From an uncultured Lachnospiraceae bacterium (GTDB lineage: Bacteria; Bacillota; Clostridia; Lachnospirales; Lachnospiraceae): 64,000 nucleotides of DNA. The position numbers were made by a program, and so were the translations under genes. Under the pieces are notes generated by a model, which saw only the letters and a program-made list of their open reading frames with translations, was not told the origin of the DNA and searched no databases. Below, one piece after another: positions 1 through 6,778 of this stretch (positions within the stretch are counted from its first letter, which is position 1; every line of letters starts with the position of its first letter). The stretch is taken from positions 20,023 through 84,022 of the forward strand of contig CAJTUA010000005.1 of assembly GCA_910579615.1 (NCBI GenBank), in the 5' to 3' direction.

Positions 1-68
1 ATATTAGACCACCTATTAGACCACCTATTAGACCACCTATTAGACCACCTATTAGACCACCTATTAGA
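1..68. repeat. 12-bp tandem direct repeat array
   Basis: Five full copies of TATTAGACCACC (from position 2) and a sixth partial copy run without interruption and probably continue left of the window. The array lies just beyond the last gene of the phage operon. Iterons of this kind often bind replication initiators, so a Rep-binding or origin role is possible. That role is an inference, because no Rep gene is in the window. Confidence 0.9.
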
Positions 69-85
69 GGACGGTGGTACATGGG

Positions 86-159
86 AAACGGCGGGCAGGC
101 CGCCCCCCTCCGCGCCGCCCTGAAGGGCGTCGCTGCGGGGCTCAGCCTGCCCGCCGTTT
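86..159. repeat. Long inverted repeat at the end of the phage operon
   Basis: A perfect 15-bp inverted repeat, AAACGGCGGGCAGGC (86-100) and GCCTGCCCGCCGTTT (145-159), encloses 44 GC-rich bases. It overlaps the last codons of the Zot-like gene. No T-run follows on the minus strand, so it is not a classic terminator. Filamentous phages carry a large packaging hairpin in the main intergenic region, and this could be one. Confidence 0.7.
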
Positions 160-1026
160 CTTCGTTTTTAACGCCTTTTTGTTCAAATGCAGACCGACTT
201 CGTTGTAAACTGGCTGACTGTCCAAGCCCTTGCGAATGATTGCTTCTTCATTGGAGATGAAATCGTGCGCTGCAGAACGGGTAATCATCTCCTCCGTGTT
301 GTATGCAGCATAGTCCGCATCGGAGCAGAACCACCAGCCATGCGCAAGCGGCTGGAGCACGCGGGATGTTGTCGCATTTTCGTATTCCCAGGCATCGTAA
401 AAAGTGTTGTGAATAAAGCGCCATGCTTTATTGCAGATGACCACATGGGTTGTAATGCCCCGAAAAATCTTGTCCACCATGAAGAAACGCTGCGCGCTGC
501 ACATGATATAGATGCGGCGCTTGCGCTGCTGGCAGAGCATGGAGAGCAGCTCAAGCGGGAAGGAGGCAAAGTTCCGGTGCGACAGCAGCGTTGAAATTTC
601 ATCCAGCAGGACGATGGTCCCGACATAATCCTTTTCCTCCTCCGTCGTGCCGAGGTCAACAAGCTGCTGGAAGTTCTGCAGCGGGATGTAGGGGATGCCC
701 TCCAGATGGTAGTTGGAAAAAACACGGACCTTCTCCCCGTACTGCCCATAAATCCGGCGTGCCCGGTGTGTCATGGACAAAGTTTTACCCTTGCCAAACA
801 TGGCGACAAACATGTCGATGCCATAATAGTTGAACTTACCCCAGGAACGCCCCCGGATATCTGCGGCCGCATCCTTTGCCAGGTAATAGGCAACCCGGTG
901 CAGGTTGGAGATGATGAGGTTGGGCAGCTTCATGCGCAGCACGACAGCCATGCCGGCCAGGGAAAAGAACCCGTAGGGCGAACGGGCGGCGAGGAGGAGG
1001 GTAAGGGCGATAAACAAAAGCTTCAT
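142..1026 (-). CDS. Zot/pI-like filamentous phage assembly ATPase
   Basis: A 294-aa protein of the Zonula occludens toxin (Zot)/gpI family, the inner-membrane motor that assembles and exports filamentous phage. A hydrophobic segment covers about residues 3-32. A Walker A-like motif AMFGKGKT is at about 75-82 (first Gly replaced by Ala), and a Walker B motif TIVLLDE is at about 137-143, followed by a basic QQRKRR stretch. The membrane segment is at the N-terminus rather than after the ATPase domain as in Ff gpI. It is the last gene of a minus-strand operon of small membrane and secreted proteins, which supports a phage-assembly role over a toxin role. Family assignment is by motif and context. 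Confidence 0.85.
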   Translation of the reverse strand: MKLLFIALTLLLAARSPYGFFSLAGMAVVLRMKLPNLIISNLHRVAYYLAKDAAADIRGRSWGKFNYYGIDMFVAMFGKGKTLSMTHRARRIYGQYGEKVRVFSNYHLEGIPYIPLQNFQQLVDLGTTEEEKDYVGTIVLLDEISTLLSHRNFASFPLELLSMLCQQRKRRIYIMCSAQRFFMVDKIFRGITTHVVICNKAWRFIHNTFYDAWEYENATTSRVLQPLAHGWWFCSDADYAAYNTEEMITRSAAHDFISNEEAIIRKGLDSQPVYNEVGLHLNKKALKTKKRRAG

Positions 1027-1029
1027 GGG

Positions 1030-1173
1030 TTAAAACCTCCGGGAGAAATCGACCAGGTCATGCAGGATGCCGAACACCTCGCGGACAATGAGGACAACGA
1101 AGAAGAAGCGGAGCAGCACCCCCGGGGTGAAGTCCACCGCGCCCTGGAGGATGTAGTCTACGATGTAGTCCAT
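1030..1173 (-). CDS. Small hydrophobic phage membrane protein (47 aa)
   Basis: A 47-aa protein with one hydrophobic core (LLRFFFVVLIV, residues 20-30) between charged ends. A strong GGAGGT site precedes the ATG. The ATG overlaps the stop of the upstream gene (TGATG), so translation is probably coupled. Its size and position before the Zot-like gene suggest a minor coat or assembly accessory protein. No family is recognised. Confidence 0.65.
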   Translation of the reverse strand: MDYIVDYILQGAVDFTPGVLLRFFFVVLIVREVFGILHDLVDFSRRF

Positions 1174-1643
1174 CAGCGGGACCTCCTTTGCGTGATTGTT
1201 TTACTTGCCCAGAGCGCCAGGGATGCGGTGAGGGCAAAACGGAAAAGCCCGGAATCCGTCGCCCTGCGCGCGGAATCCGACTGGTACTGGCCAAGGAACG
1301 TCTGCAGGATGGCAGGGTCCATGCCGCTGCCCGGATTGCCGCCACTGCCATCTGGGTCGGCAGCATTGTCATCCAGACCGTTGCCGCTGTCGTCCGGGTT
1401 GGCATCATTGCCACCCAGGGCAGTACCACTGTCATCCGGGACGGCGGCATTGTCATCCAGGCCGCTGCCGCTGTCGTCCGGGTCGGTAACACCGCCACTG
1501 TTGCCACCGTCACCCAGGCCGGGGACGGCGGCGGATGCCCCTGCCGGGGGTACGTCCCCTGGCCCTGCCGCAAGCACGGGGGACGGGAGGGGCAGCAACA
1601 GGCAGAAAAGCAGGGCAGGGAAAAAGTTTTTTGTCCGCCTCAT
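1173..1643 (-). CDS. Secreted Asp/Gly/Asn-rich phage protein
   Basis: A 156-aa protein with a signal peptide (MRRTKNFFPALLFCLLLPLP..LAA). Residues 27-108 are low-complexity linker with about 16-residue repeats built on PDDSG and GLDDNAA. A short C-terminal hydrophobic stretch (about 133-148) ends in basic TQRRSR. The linker plus C-terminal anchor recalls minor coat proteins of filamentous phage. Its ATG overlaps the upstream gene stop (ATGA) and its stop overlaps the next start. Function is inferred from context. Confidence 0.65.
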   Translation of the reverse strand: MRRTKNFFPALLFCLLLPLPSPVLAAGPGDVPPAGASAAVPGLGDGGNSGGVTDPDDSGSGLDDNAAVPDDSGTALGGNDANPDDSGNGLDDNAADPDGSGGNPGSGMDPAILQTFLGQYQSDSARRATDSGLFRFALTASLALWASKTITQRRSR

Positions 1644-1819
1644 TCGCCATCACCCCCAGACCCGCCAAAAAACAGCCGGAGGACAAAGTACGCGACACCA
1701 AAGGCGGCAACCGAGAAGAGGAACACCTGCCAGAGCGTCAGCGTGTAGCCGAAAAGCCCAAACTCGACCTGGAAGAAGCCCCAGCACAGGGAAAAGAAGG
1801 CACTGACCGTGTCAGCCAT
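1640..1819 (-). CDS. Small hydrophobic phage protein (59 aa)
   Basis: A 59-aa very hydrophobic, aromatic-rich protein with two predicted membrane stretches (about 8-25 and 28-51) and a Gly/Asp tail. An AGGGGGTG ribosome site lies between it and the stop of the pIII-like gene, and its stop overlaps the next gene by 4 bp. It sits directly after the adhesin gene, as gpVI does in Ff phages, so a gpVI-like cap role is plausible. No sequence family is recognised. Confidence 0.65.
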   Translation of the reverse strand: MADTVSAFFSLCWGFFQVEFGLFGYTLTLWQVFLFSVAAFGVAYFVLRLFFGGSGGDGE

Positions 1820-1830
1820 GGGAACACCCC

Positions 1831-3729
1831 CTAACCAAAAAGTGATGATATGAAACCGAAGAACGAGGAACAGATGCTGCCAAGCCCCCTGAGCCCACTG
1901 CGGGCAAGGCCGAGCAGCGCGGGCAGGAGCCAGAGGCTGAGCCCGATCCCGATGGCGGTGATAACCTCCGGCGGGAGGAAGGAGAAGAACTCCGCGAGCA
2001 GTGCGGGCACGCCGCCAAGGTCAAGCAGGATGCCCCTTGCGGAACCGAGCACGCCGGAAAGGAACCCGCCCGTGCTGGTGACACCGTCCACAATGTCCGT
2101 CTGGACAGAGCTGCTGATGTCGCCGATGATGTCCCACCCGGGGCCGTCGATGATGGTGATGCCGCCGGAACCCGTGCCAGAACTGGGGTTACCAGAACCA
2201 CCGGAACCGGGGCCCGTGCCGGTACCAGTGCTGGGGTTTTCGTTGCCGCCGGAACCCGTGCCACCGGAACCGGAACCTGTGCCACCCGTCCCGGATGCGC
2301 CGACACCAAGTGCCGTGTCAATCCCGGCGACACCTGCAGCGACAAGCTTGGACGGCGACCATGTATAGGTATTTTTTGCCGTGTCAAGGGAGAAGCGGTC
2401 AGTGAAGTCCTTCTTGACTAGGTCGGCAACGGGGCTGTCACTGATTTTTTTCCAGTCGTCCGACACGCCGTCGAGGATGGAGCCGAACCTGCCGATGCTT
2501 TCGTTGTAGGTATAGAAGCCAAGGTATTCCTCCAGGAGGGACTCGAACGCACCATAGGCCGAGTCAACATCACCAAGGAAATAGACGACATCGGCGGCGA
2601 CCGGGTAGCCCTTTGCCGCAAGCCACGTGACGAAGTTGGAGAGCGGGGAGCGGCCAGGGTCGATGGTGTTGATGCCGGGCTCGGGGGTTATGGCCGGCGT
2701 GTCGCCGCCCGTGCCGCCGGAGCCGCTAGACGGGACAGGTTTCCATTCCTGCGCGGACACATCCCAGTATTTTTCAGGGGGCTTTTCGATGCCGAGGAGG
2801 GACAGGAGGTTGTTGTCGTTGGTGTAGACAATGTCGTAGGCTGTGCCGTAGGATGATTTCTGGCAGAGGAGCTGCGGGGCGGTTGGGCGCGTCCTTGTCA
2901 CGGAACCGTCAGCAAGCTTTGTTGCATCAAGGCGGATTGTCCCGGATGCGCTGATTGTGTCCGCACCGGACATGTAGGACGAGGTGTAATAAAATGTGTT
3001 GTACACGGCAGCGCCGTCCGTGAGCATCCGGAACGTTGTCTTGTATGGGATGTTCGTGGAGCCTGCGCCAAGCGGGGCGTTCGGGAGGAGGTTCACCGGG
3101 AAACCTTCCAAATTACTGTCCACATGTTCATGGCTGCTATATACAAGATACTTCCCCGTATAATACGGGGTGACAAAAACCATGGGCGGCGTAGCCACGG
3201 GAGGGGAAGTGTGAAGGTTATAATAAGAATACGCCACCGCGCTCTCTGTCCATACACCATCCGGCGACAGAAATAAACCACCACGCACCTTAACGGAATA
3301 TACCGGGTGAAGCCCACTACCACCTACCCAAACCCGAAAATAGACTGAACCATCATCATATACCGAGGTATTAGACGGTTTTAAAAATATATATCCGTCC
3401 TGCATATATATTAGTATCTGGGTTGTATACCCACCATCTTCATCCAGATATTTAGAGACAAGAACCAGATAATCACTATATGTATAATCAACAGCAAAAG
3501 TTTCACCACCGCCGGATATACTGATGCCTTTCCCATTGTCCCAGACATCAACATCCCCCGGCTGCACGTCAACATAGTTCTCATCCCGCCGGTATGGCTT
3601 CGTCACACCGCTGCCCATTTCCGTGCCCGTGCCGACCCCGGAGCTTATGTCCGCCGACGCGGCCACGGGCGGACAGGAAAACAGCAGCAGCGCGAGGAGC
3701 AGGGCGGCGGCAATACGTCTCTTGGTCAT
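1831..3729 (-). CDS. pIII-like filamentous phage adsorption protein
   Basis: A 632-aa secreted protein with the layout of a filamentous phage minor coat/adsorption protein. A signal peptide covers residues 1-26, followed by a large N-terminal domain probably exposed for receptor binding. A second domain begins near residue 330 after a Gly/Ser linker, a Gly/Thr/Ser/Pro-rich linker covers about 480-530, and the C-terminus is hydrophobic with a membrane segment at about 587-607. A strong ribosome site (AAAGGAG) precedes the ATG. Roughly 3110-3560, encoding part of the N-terminal domain, is clearly more AT-rich than the rest of the gene, which suggests domain exchange. Assignment rests on architecture and neighbours. 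Confidence 0.75.
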   Translation of the reverse strand: MTKRRIAAALLLALLLFSCPPVAASADISSGVGTGTEMGSGVTKPYRRDENYVDVQPGDVDVWDNGKGISISGGGETFAVDYTYSDYLVLVSKYLDEDGGYTTQILIYMQDGYIFLKPSNTSVYDDGSVYFRVWVGGSGLHPVYSVKVRGGLFLSPDGVWTESAVAYSYYNLHTSPPVATPPMVFVTPYYTGKYLVYSSHEHVDSNLEGFPVNLLPNAPLGAGSTNIPYKTTFRMLTDGAAVYNTFYYTSSYMSGADTISASGTIRLDATKLADGSVTRTRPTAPQLLCQKSSYGTAYDIVYTNDNNLLSLLGIEKPPEKYWDVSAQEWKPVPSSGSGGTGGDTPAITPEPGINTIDPGRSPLSNFVTWLAAKGYPVAADVVYFLGDVDSAYGAFESLLEEYLGFYTYNESIGRFGSILDGVSDDWKKISDSPVADLVKKDFTDRFSLDTAKNTYTWSPSKLVAAGVAGIDTALGVGASGTGGTGSGSGGTGSGGNENPSTGTGTGPGSGGSGNPSSGTGSGGITIIDGPGWDIIGDISSSVQTDIVDGVTSTGGFLSGVLGSARGILLDLGGVPALLAEFFSFLPPEVITAIGIGLSLWLLPALLGLARSGLRGLGSICSSFFGFISSLFG

Positions 3730-3775
3730 CTTAATACACTCCTTTCTTAAAAAAGAACCGGGAGGCCGAATTTTG

Positions 3776-3807
3776 GGTAAACAAAAGGCAGGCTTGGATG
3801 CCTGCCC
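3776..3807 (-). terminator. Terminator after the major coat gene
   Basis: On the minus strand GGCAGGC-ATCCAA-GCCTGCC forms a 7-bp hairpin (3787-3806) followed by TTTTGTTT. It lies between the coat candidate and the adhesin gene. Filamentous phages commonly have a terminator here so that coat message exceeds downstream message. Confidence 0.8.
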
Positions 3808-3830
3808 TTTGCCCGGCTGCCCGGCATGGC

Positions 3831-4046
3831 CTAGGATACGGCAACCCGTTTTGCCTTGTGGAACAGGCGGAAGCCCATCGCCGCAAGGGAACCGATCATG
3901 AAGACGTTGATCGGGAAGATGGAGAAGAGCCCCGCGCAGCTCTTGACGAGGTCAAGGACCTCGGTGACAAGGGCGCTGTCGATGATCCTGACAGGGTCCG
4001 TCTCAAGGAAGACGGCAGACAGGACAGTAGATAAAGCAGCTGGCAT
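3831..4046 (-). CDS. Candidate major coat protein (gpVIII-like, 71 aa)
   Basis: A 71-aa protein with the layout of an inovirus major coat protein: an amphipathic acidic N-terminal half (ETD, IDS, TEVLD), one membrane segment (about 39-60) and a short basic C-terminus (HKAKR). No clear cleavable signal peptide is visible. The ATG at 4046 was chosen because AAAGGGGG precedes it; the open frame extends upstream to 4331 but without a ribosome site. A terminator follows directly, as expected for the most abundant phage product. Confidence 0.75.
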   Translation of the reverse strand: MPAALSTVLSAVFLETDPVRIIDSALVTEVLDLVKSCAGLFSIFPINVFMIGSLAAMGFRLFHKAKRVAVS

Positions 4047-4340
4047 AGTTACCCCCTTTCTGCACGGCTGCCCGGGGGTCCCCCGGGGCGTGCGTATGTT
4101 TTTTTTTTGATGGCGGCAGGCGGCGCTGCCCATATGGGCTGCCGCGTGCCGCACAGCGGTTATCCTGCCGCAGCCAGTGCGGCACCATATGTTTTTAAGC
4201 ACCGTTGGGTGCCATATGGCCATGGTGTTGGGGGATGGGCGCCGCCCCCAGATGGCAAAGGAGAGCCCCGGGGTGACCAACGGTAAAGGACGTATGCCGC
4301 CATACGGGGCATACCCCCGGGGTTTTATCAAAAATAGGTG
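4047..4340. other. GC-rich non-coding segment with several palindromes
   Basis: No convincing gene is present. The stretch holds several hairpin-forming sequences, including CCCGGGGG-T-CCCCCGGG (about 4069-4086), GCCATGG with nested GGGGG/CCCCC and ATGGC (about 4219-4256), and GTATGCC/GGCGGCATAC-type arms near 4290. It precedes the coat gene. It could hold the coat promoter, a packaging signal or a replication origin, and the sequence does not say which. Confidence 0.5.
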
Positions 4341-4739
4341 TTAGGCATTGTCATCCGCAGGAACATCCGCAGCACCTTCTGAATCTTCCGGCGGAACATC
4401 ATACCCTTCCGGCGGCGCTGCAGTATCAATAAAATCGTCAAAAAGCCGGACACGGTTCAGGTAACGGACACTCTGCAGATAGAGTGTCGGAGTACCTTTT
4501 TTAACGCGCATAGTGAAATCTGCTGCGTACTTTGCCGGGGCGGCCGGGATCTGCAAGAACAGCTCTTTCGGCCCCCAGACCTTTGCCGGGACATTTCCGA
4601 TAGTATTGATATCATCACGGGATTCCTGCATTGTCGTATCAAATGTATACCAGACGGAACATCCGGAAACATTCTCGTTGTCGTAATTATTGGCCGACAG
4701 GATGATGATTTCTGACGGCGGCATGGAAAACATTGACAT
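4341..4739 (-). CDS. Possible phage ssDNA-binding protein (132 aa)
   Basis: A 132-aa soluble protein, mostly beta-strand-like in composition, with an acidic C-terminal tail (PPEDSEGAADVPADDNA) reminiscent of SSB proteins. The ATG at 4739 is chosen because GGAAGGAG lies 5 bases upstream; an in-frame ATG at 4772 lacks such a site. In filamentous phages a gpV-type ssDNA-binding protein is encoded just before the small coat genes, which fits. The sequence alone does not establish the function. Confidence 0.6.
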   Translation of the reverse strand: MSMFSMPPSEIIILSANNYDNENVSGCSVWYTFDTTMQESRDDINTIGNVPAKVWGPKELFLQIPAAPAKYAADFTMRVKKGTPTLYLQSVRYLNRVRLFDDFIDTAAPPEGYDVPPEDSEGAADVPADDNA

Positions 4740-4778
4740 AAAAACTCCTTCCTGCTGCATGGCAGCACCCATATTTTT

Positions 4779-4955
4779 TTAGTTTTTGTCGGCACCGGGG
4801 GCATCCGCCCCCTTATCCGCACCATCCGGGCGGTACCGCCGGAAAAGGCAGTACGCCCAGAAGGCAAGCGCGACGACGGCAAAAAGCACCATGTTTCTGT
4901 AGTACCCGGCGGCAAAGGAAAAGAAGATGCACAGGGTATCAACAAGGAAACGCAT
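4779..4955 (-). CDS. Small phage membrane protein (58 aa)
   Basis: A 58-aa protein with hydrophobic segments at about 4-17 and 21-38, then a basic RRYR stop-transfer and an acidic Asp/Gly/Ala tail. A GGGGGGG ribosome site lies just upstream of the ATG at 4955. It overlaps neither neighbour and is probably co-transcribed with them. The layout would suit a minor structural or assembly protein. No family is recognised. Confidence 0.6.
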   Translation of the reverse strand: MRFLVDTLCIFFSFAAGYYRNMVLFAVVALAFWAYCLFRRYRPDGADKGADAPGADKN

Positions 4956-4971
4956 AAAAACCCCCCCTTTC

Positions 4972-5964
4972 TTAAGGTTCCCCCGGGTCGCAGCCGTCCC
5001 AGCGGAGCAGCGCGCCACAGGAACAACAGTAGTGCATTGAGCTGCCCACGACCCCGCCGCAGCGGCACAGGGCGACAGTACCGTCAGGGCAGCCCCCGCT
5101 TATGTACTCCGGCACCACCTCCGCCTGCACCCGGATGCCGGAGGGGAAGGCGAAGGAGAACAGCCTGCAGAGCACCTCGGAATACGCAATGCAGGCGCAC
5201 ATATATGCCGGCTCGTGCGGGGACGGGTCCATAAAGCCCCGCAATGCAGCCGCGGCGTCAAGAAAATCATCCAGCAGCTCCGAATAGCTGGAAAGCGGGG
5301 GTGCACCCCCCTGCGTGCCGCCAGCTGCACCGGCACCGCCGGCCGCGGCCCGGAAGTTGATGAGCTGGGCAATGTGGGGCGCATAATCCGGGGATTTGGG
5401 CGACACGCAGTCATAACGCGCCAGGCGGTCCCCGTCATACTCGCAGAACTCAAGGAAACCACTGTGCCCTAGCCTGACGACGACCTCGTAGCCGGAAAAA
5501 TGGAAGCGTATCTCCTCGTGGGAATCGGCATTTAGGCAGTACAGTGTATACCTGCAGTCCCCCACCCCCGGGATGCCGCTGTAATACATCGACGCGATGC
5601 GGTGCAGGAACCCGGCACCGCGGATGCCATGGGCGGCGGGGCTGCCCGACGACAGTGCCTGCATGACGGACGGCAGGCGTTCCGTGGAGACCAATGCGGT
5701 ATGTGCCGGGGAACCGTCCCCGTCGAACATGACAAATTCAATGGAGGAGTCGCATGGGTGGGATATCACCCACACCCCCAGCCCATGGAGGCGGAAACGG
5801 AGGGACTCACAGGAAAAACAGCCACCATGGGAAGCCCTGGTATACGTGCAGCATTCCATGGGTGGGATGTCCCCGTACTGTTGGAAATATGTTGAGGCGG
5901 CATGGTGCAGGAATTCCGCACCGTAACCGTCGGGGGCCTTTGCCCCGGTGTTGGTCTTGGTCAT
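4972..5964 (-). CDS. Phage protein with duplicated domain and C-terminal zinc ribbon
   Basis: A 330-aa protein, first gene of the phage operon. The ATG at 5964 follows AAAAAGGAGA. Residues about 15-115 and 120-195 are diverged copies of one unit: GAEFLHHAAS versus GAGFLHRIAS, then RFRLHGL versus RFHFSGY, then EFVMFDGD versus EFCEYDGD. A Gly/Ala linker follows. The last 40 residues hold CRCGG and CCSCG, a likely four-cysteine zinc ribbon. No HUH or Rep motif is visible. Its first position behind the regulated promoter suggests an early or regulatory product, but no function can be assigned. Confidence 0.65.
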   Translation of the reverse strand: MTKTNTGAKAPDGYGAEFLHHAASTYFQQYGDIPPMECCTYTRASHGGCFSCESLRFRLHGLGVWVISHPCDSSIEFVMFDGDGSPAHTALVSTERLPSVMQALSSGSPAAHGIRGAGFLHRIASMYYSGIPGVGDCRYTLYCLNADSHEEIRFHFSGYEVVVRLGHSGFLEFCEYDGDRLARYDCVSPKSPDYAPHIAQLINFRAAAGGAGAAGGTQGGAPPLSSYSELLDDFLDAAAALRGFMDPSPHEPAYMCACIAYSEVLCRLFSFAFPSGIRVQAEVVPEYISGGCPDGTVALCRCGGVVGSSMHYCCSCGALLRWDGCDPGEP

Positions 5965-6026
5965 GGCTACTCTCCTTTTTGGGTTGGTCAAATTTTCTCT
6001 CCTTTTCCGGCGCCTGGAAAAAACAG

Positions 6027-6055
6027 TTGGAATCCTGCGCCCGGTTTGGTATAAT
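6027..6055 (+). promoter_or_regulatory. Promoter for the repressor gene
   Basis: TTGGAA, a 17-bp spacer and TATAAT with an upstream TG (extended -10). Transcription would begin near 6062 and run through two operators before the repressor start. It faces the opposite promoter at 6102-6130, so the two transcripts overlap by about 30 bases. Confidence 0.75.
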
Positions 6056-6101
6056 GGGGATTAAAACCAATGGGGTGAAGGGTTCTTTTGCTGTTGGTAA
6101 T

Positions 6102-6130
6102 ATTATAACCGCCGTTTGGCGGATTGTCAA
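6102..6130 (-). promoter_or_regulatory. Consensus promoter of the phage structural operon
   Basis: On the minus strand TTGACA (6130-6125), a 17-bp spacer and TATAAT (6107-6102) form a perfect sigma-A promoter directed at the phage genes. The spacer is almost entirely filled by operator 1 (6108-6123), which implies direct repression. Confidence 0.85.
6108..6123. promoter_or_regulatory. Operator 1 of the phage repressor
   Basis: ACCGCCGTTTGGCGGA, with CCGCC/GGCGG arms around a 4-base centre. It lies exactly between the -35 and -10 of the phage operon promoter. Confidence 0.75.
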
Positions 6131-6139
6131 GAAATATTT

Positions 6140-6155
6140 ACCGTCATTTGGCGGA
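6140..6155. promoter_or_regulatory. Operator 2 of the phage repressor
   Basis: ACCGTCATTTGGCGGA, an imperfect copy of the same dyad. Its start is 32 bp from operator 1 (about three helical turns) and it ends just before the repressor ribosome site. Confidence 0.7.
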
Positions 6156-6170
6156 TTTTTAGGAGGGGCT

Positions 6171-6536
6171 ATGCAAACATTTGGAGAAAGACTACGTTTT
6201 TCAATTAAAAAAAGTGGAAAAAGCCAAAAAGAGTTATCCGCCATTTGGCGGATTAGTGAAGACAGCGTTGGTCGATATATAAAAGGTGATAGGCAACCTA
6301 AAATAGATTTACTTGAAGAAATATGTAATACGTTGAATATATCTGTTGAATGGCTAGTAACTGGAAAGGACAATGCTGCTGATTTGACACCGGACGAGCA
6401 GAAACTTATTGACGATTTCCGGAACTGCTCGCAGGAAATCCAGAACGTGATACGCGCCGCCGCTTCCTCCGGTGCTGCTACACCCGATACTGCTCAGATT
6501 CGAGATGGAAATTTATCTACTATGAAAATTGGATAA
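6171..6536 (+). CDS. Cro/CI-family phage repressor
   Basis: A 121-aa XRE/Cro-CI-type regulator with a helix-turn-helix at about 18-37 (SQKELSAIWRISEDSVGRYI) and the typical WLVTG end of the domain at 61-65. The ATG follows AGGAGGGGCT. The C-terminal half is not a RecA-cleavable LexA/CI peptidase domain. It is transcribed away from the phage operon, and three copies of one inverted repeat lie at and inside its gene, so autoregulation is likely. The first 200 bases are AT-rich and the last 140 GC-rich, which suggests a mosaic gene. The C-terminal end recurs as a fragment at 6975-7058. Confidence 0.85.
   Translation: MQTFGERLRFSIKKSGKSQKELSAIWRISEDSVGRYIKGDRQPKIDLLEEICNTLNISVEWLVTGKDNAADLTPDEQKLIDDFRNCSQEIQNVIRAAASSGAATPDTAQIRDGNLSTMKIG
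6237..6252. promoter_or_regulatory. Operator 3, inside the repressor coding sequence
   Basis: TCCGCCATTTGGCGGA, the most symmetrical copy of the operator, covers codons 23-27 within the helix-turn-helix region. It starts 97 bp from operator 2. An intragenic operator could support looping or block elongation. Confidence 0.65.
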
Positions 6537-6562
6537 AGACAAGAAAAAGGTGAAGTGCTCTA

Positions 6563-6691
6563 TTGACGATGCCGAAAAAATATGCTATGATGAAATCAAG
6601 GGAAACCAGAGTCGGTTTCGCCCTCATGGTATAAGTTACCGCATAAAGCGGCAGCCGTCATTACTAGCGATAATGGCGGCTATTTCTTTTT
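6563..6691 (+). ncRNA. Antisense antitoxin RNA, copy A
   Basis: TTGACG, 17 bp and TATGAT with TG (6563-6591) form a strong promoter with a start near 6598. The RNA would be about 94 nt. It holds a 5' hairpin (GAAACC/GGTTTC) and ends in a terminator with AGCCGTCATTA and TAATGGCGGCT arms plus TTTCTTTTT. The toxin stop codon lies inside this terminator tail, so the RNA is complementary to the 3' part of the toxin message. This is the arrangement known for txpA/RatA type I systems. The RNA itself is predicted. Confidence 0.75.
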
Positions 6692-6778
6692 ATCCCTGTC
6701 GTTGAATACCTGATAACACAGGCCGACCAGGGCGACGAGTAGTATACACAACTCAAACAAATCAGAGTATGTAACCAT
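6680..6778 (-). CDS. Hol-Tox-like type I toxin peptide, copy A
   Basis: A 32-aa peptide with the MVTYSDLF..CILLVALVG..YQVFNDRDKKK pattern of holin-like toxin peptides: one membrane helix and a charged, Lys-rich tail. The second ATG (6778) is chosen because AAAGGGGGG lies 6 bases upstream, while the first ATG abuts it. In the message an upstream CCCCCC can pair with the GGGGGG ribosome site, so the start may be masked. Copy B is nearly identical. Confidence 0.75.
   Translation of the reverse strand: MVTYSDLFELCILLVALVGLCYQVFNDRDKKK

Noticed and set aside
1..68. Possible CRISPR array
   Set aside because: The 12-bp units are contiguous without spacers.
142..1026. Zot as an enterotoxin
   Set aside because: Family name only; the context and ATPase motifs point to phage assembly.
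706..1806. 366-aa open frame on the + strand
   Set aside because: It is antisense to the phage genes and to the repetitive Asp/Gly coding region, with no ribosome site; its Pro/Ser repeats mirror the other strand.
3831..4331. 166-aa version of the coat gene
   Set aside because: The added N-terminus crosses palindromic non-coding sequence and lacks a ribosome site; ATG 4046 has AAAGGGGG.
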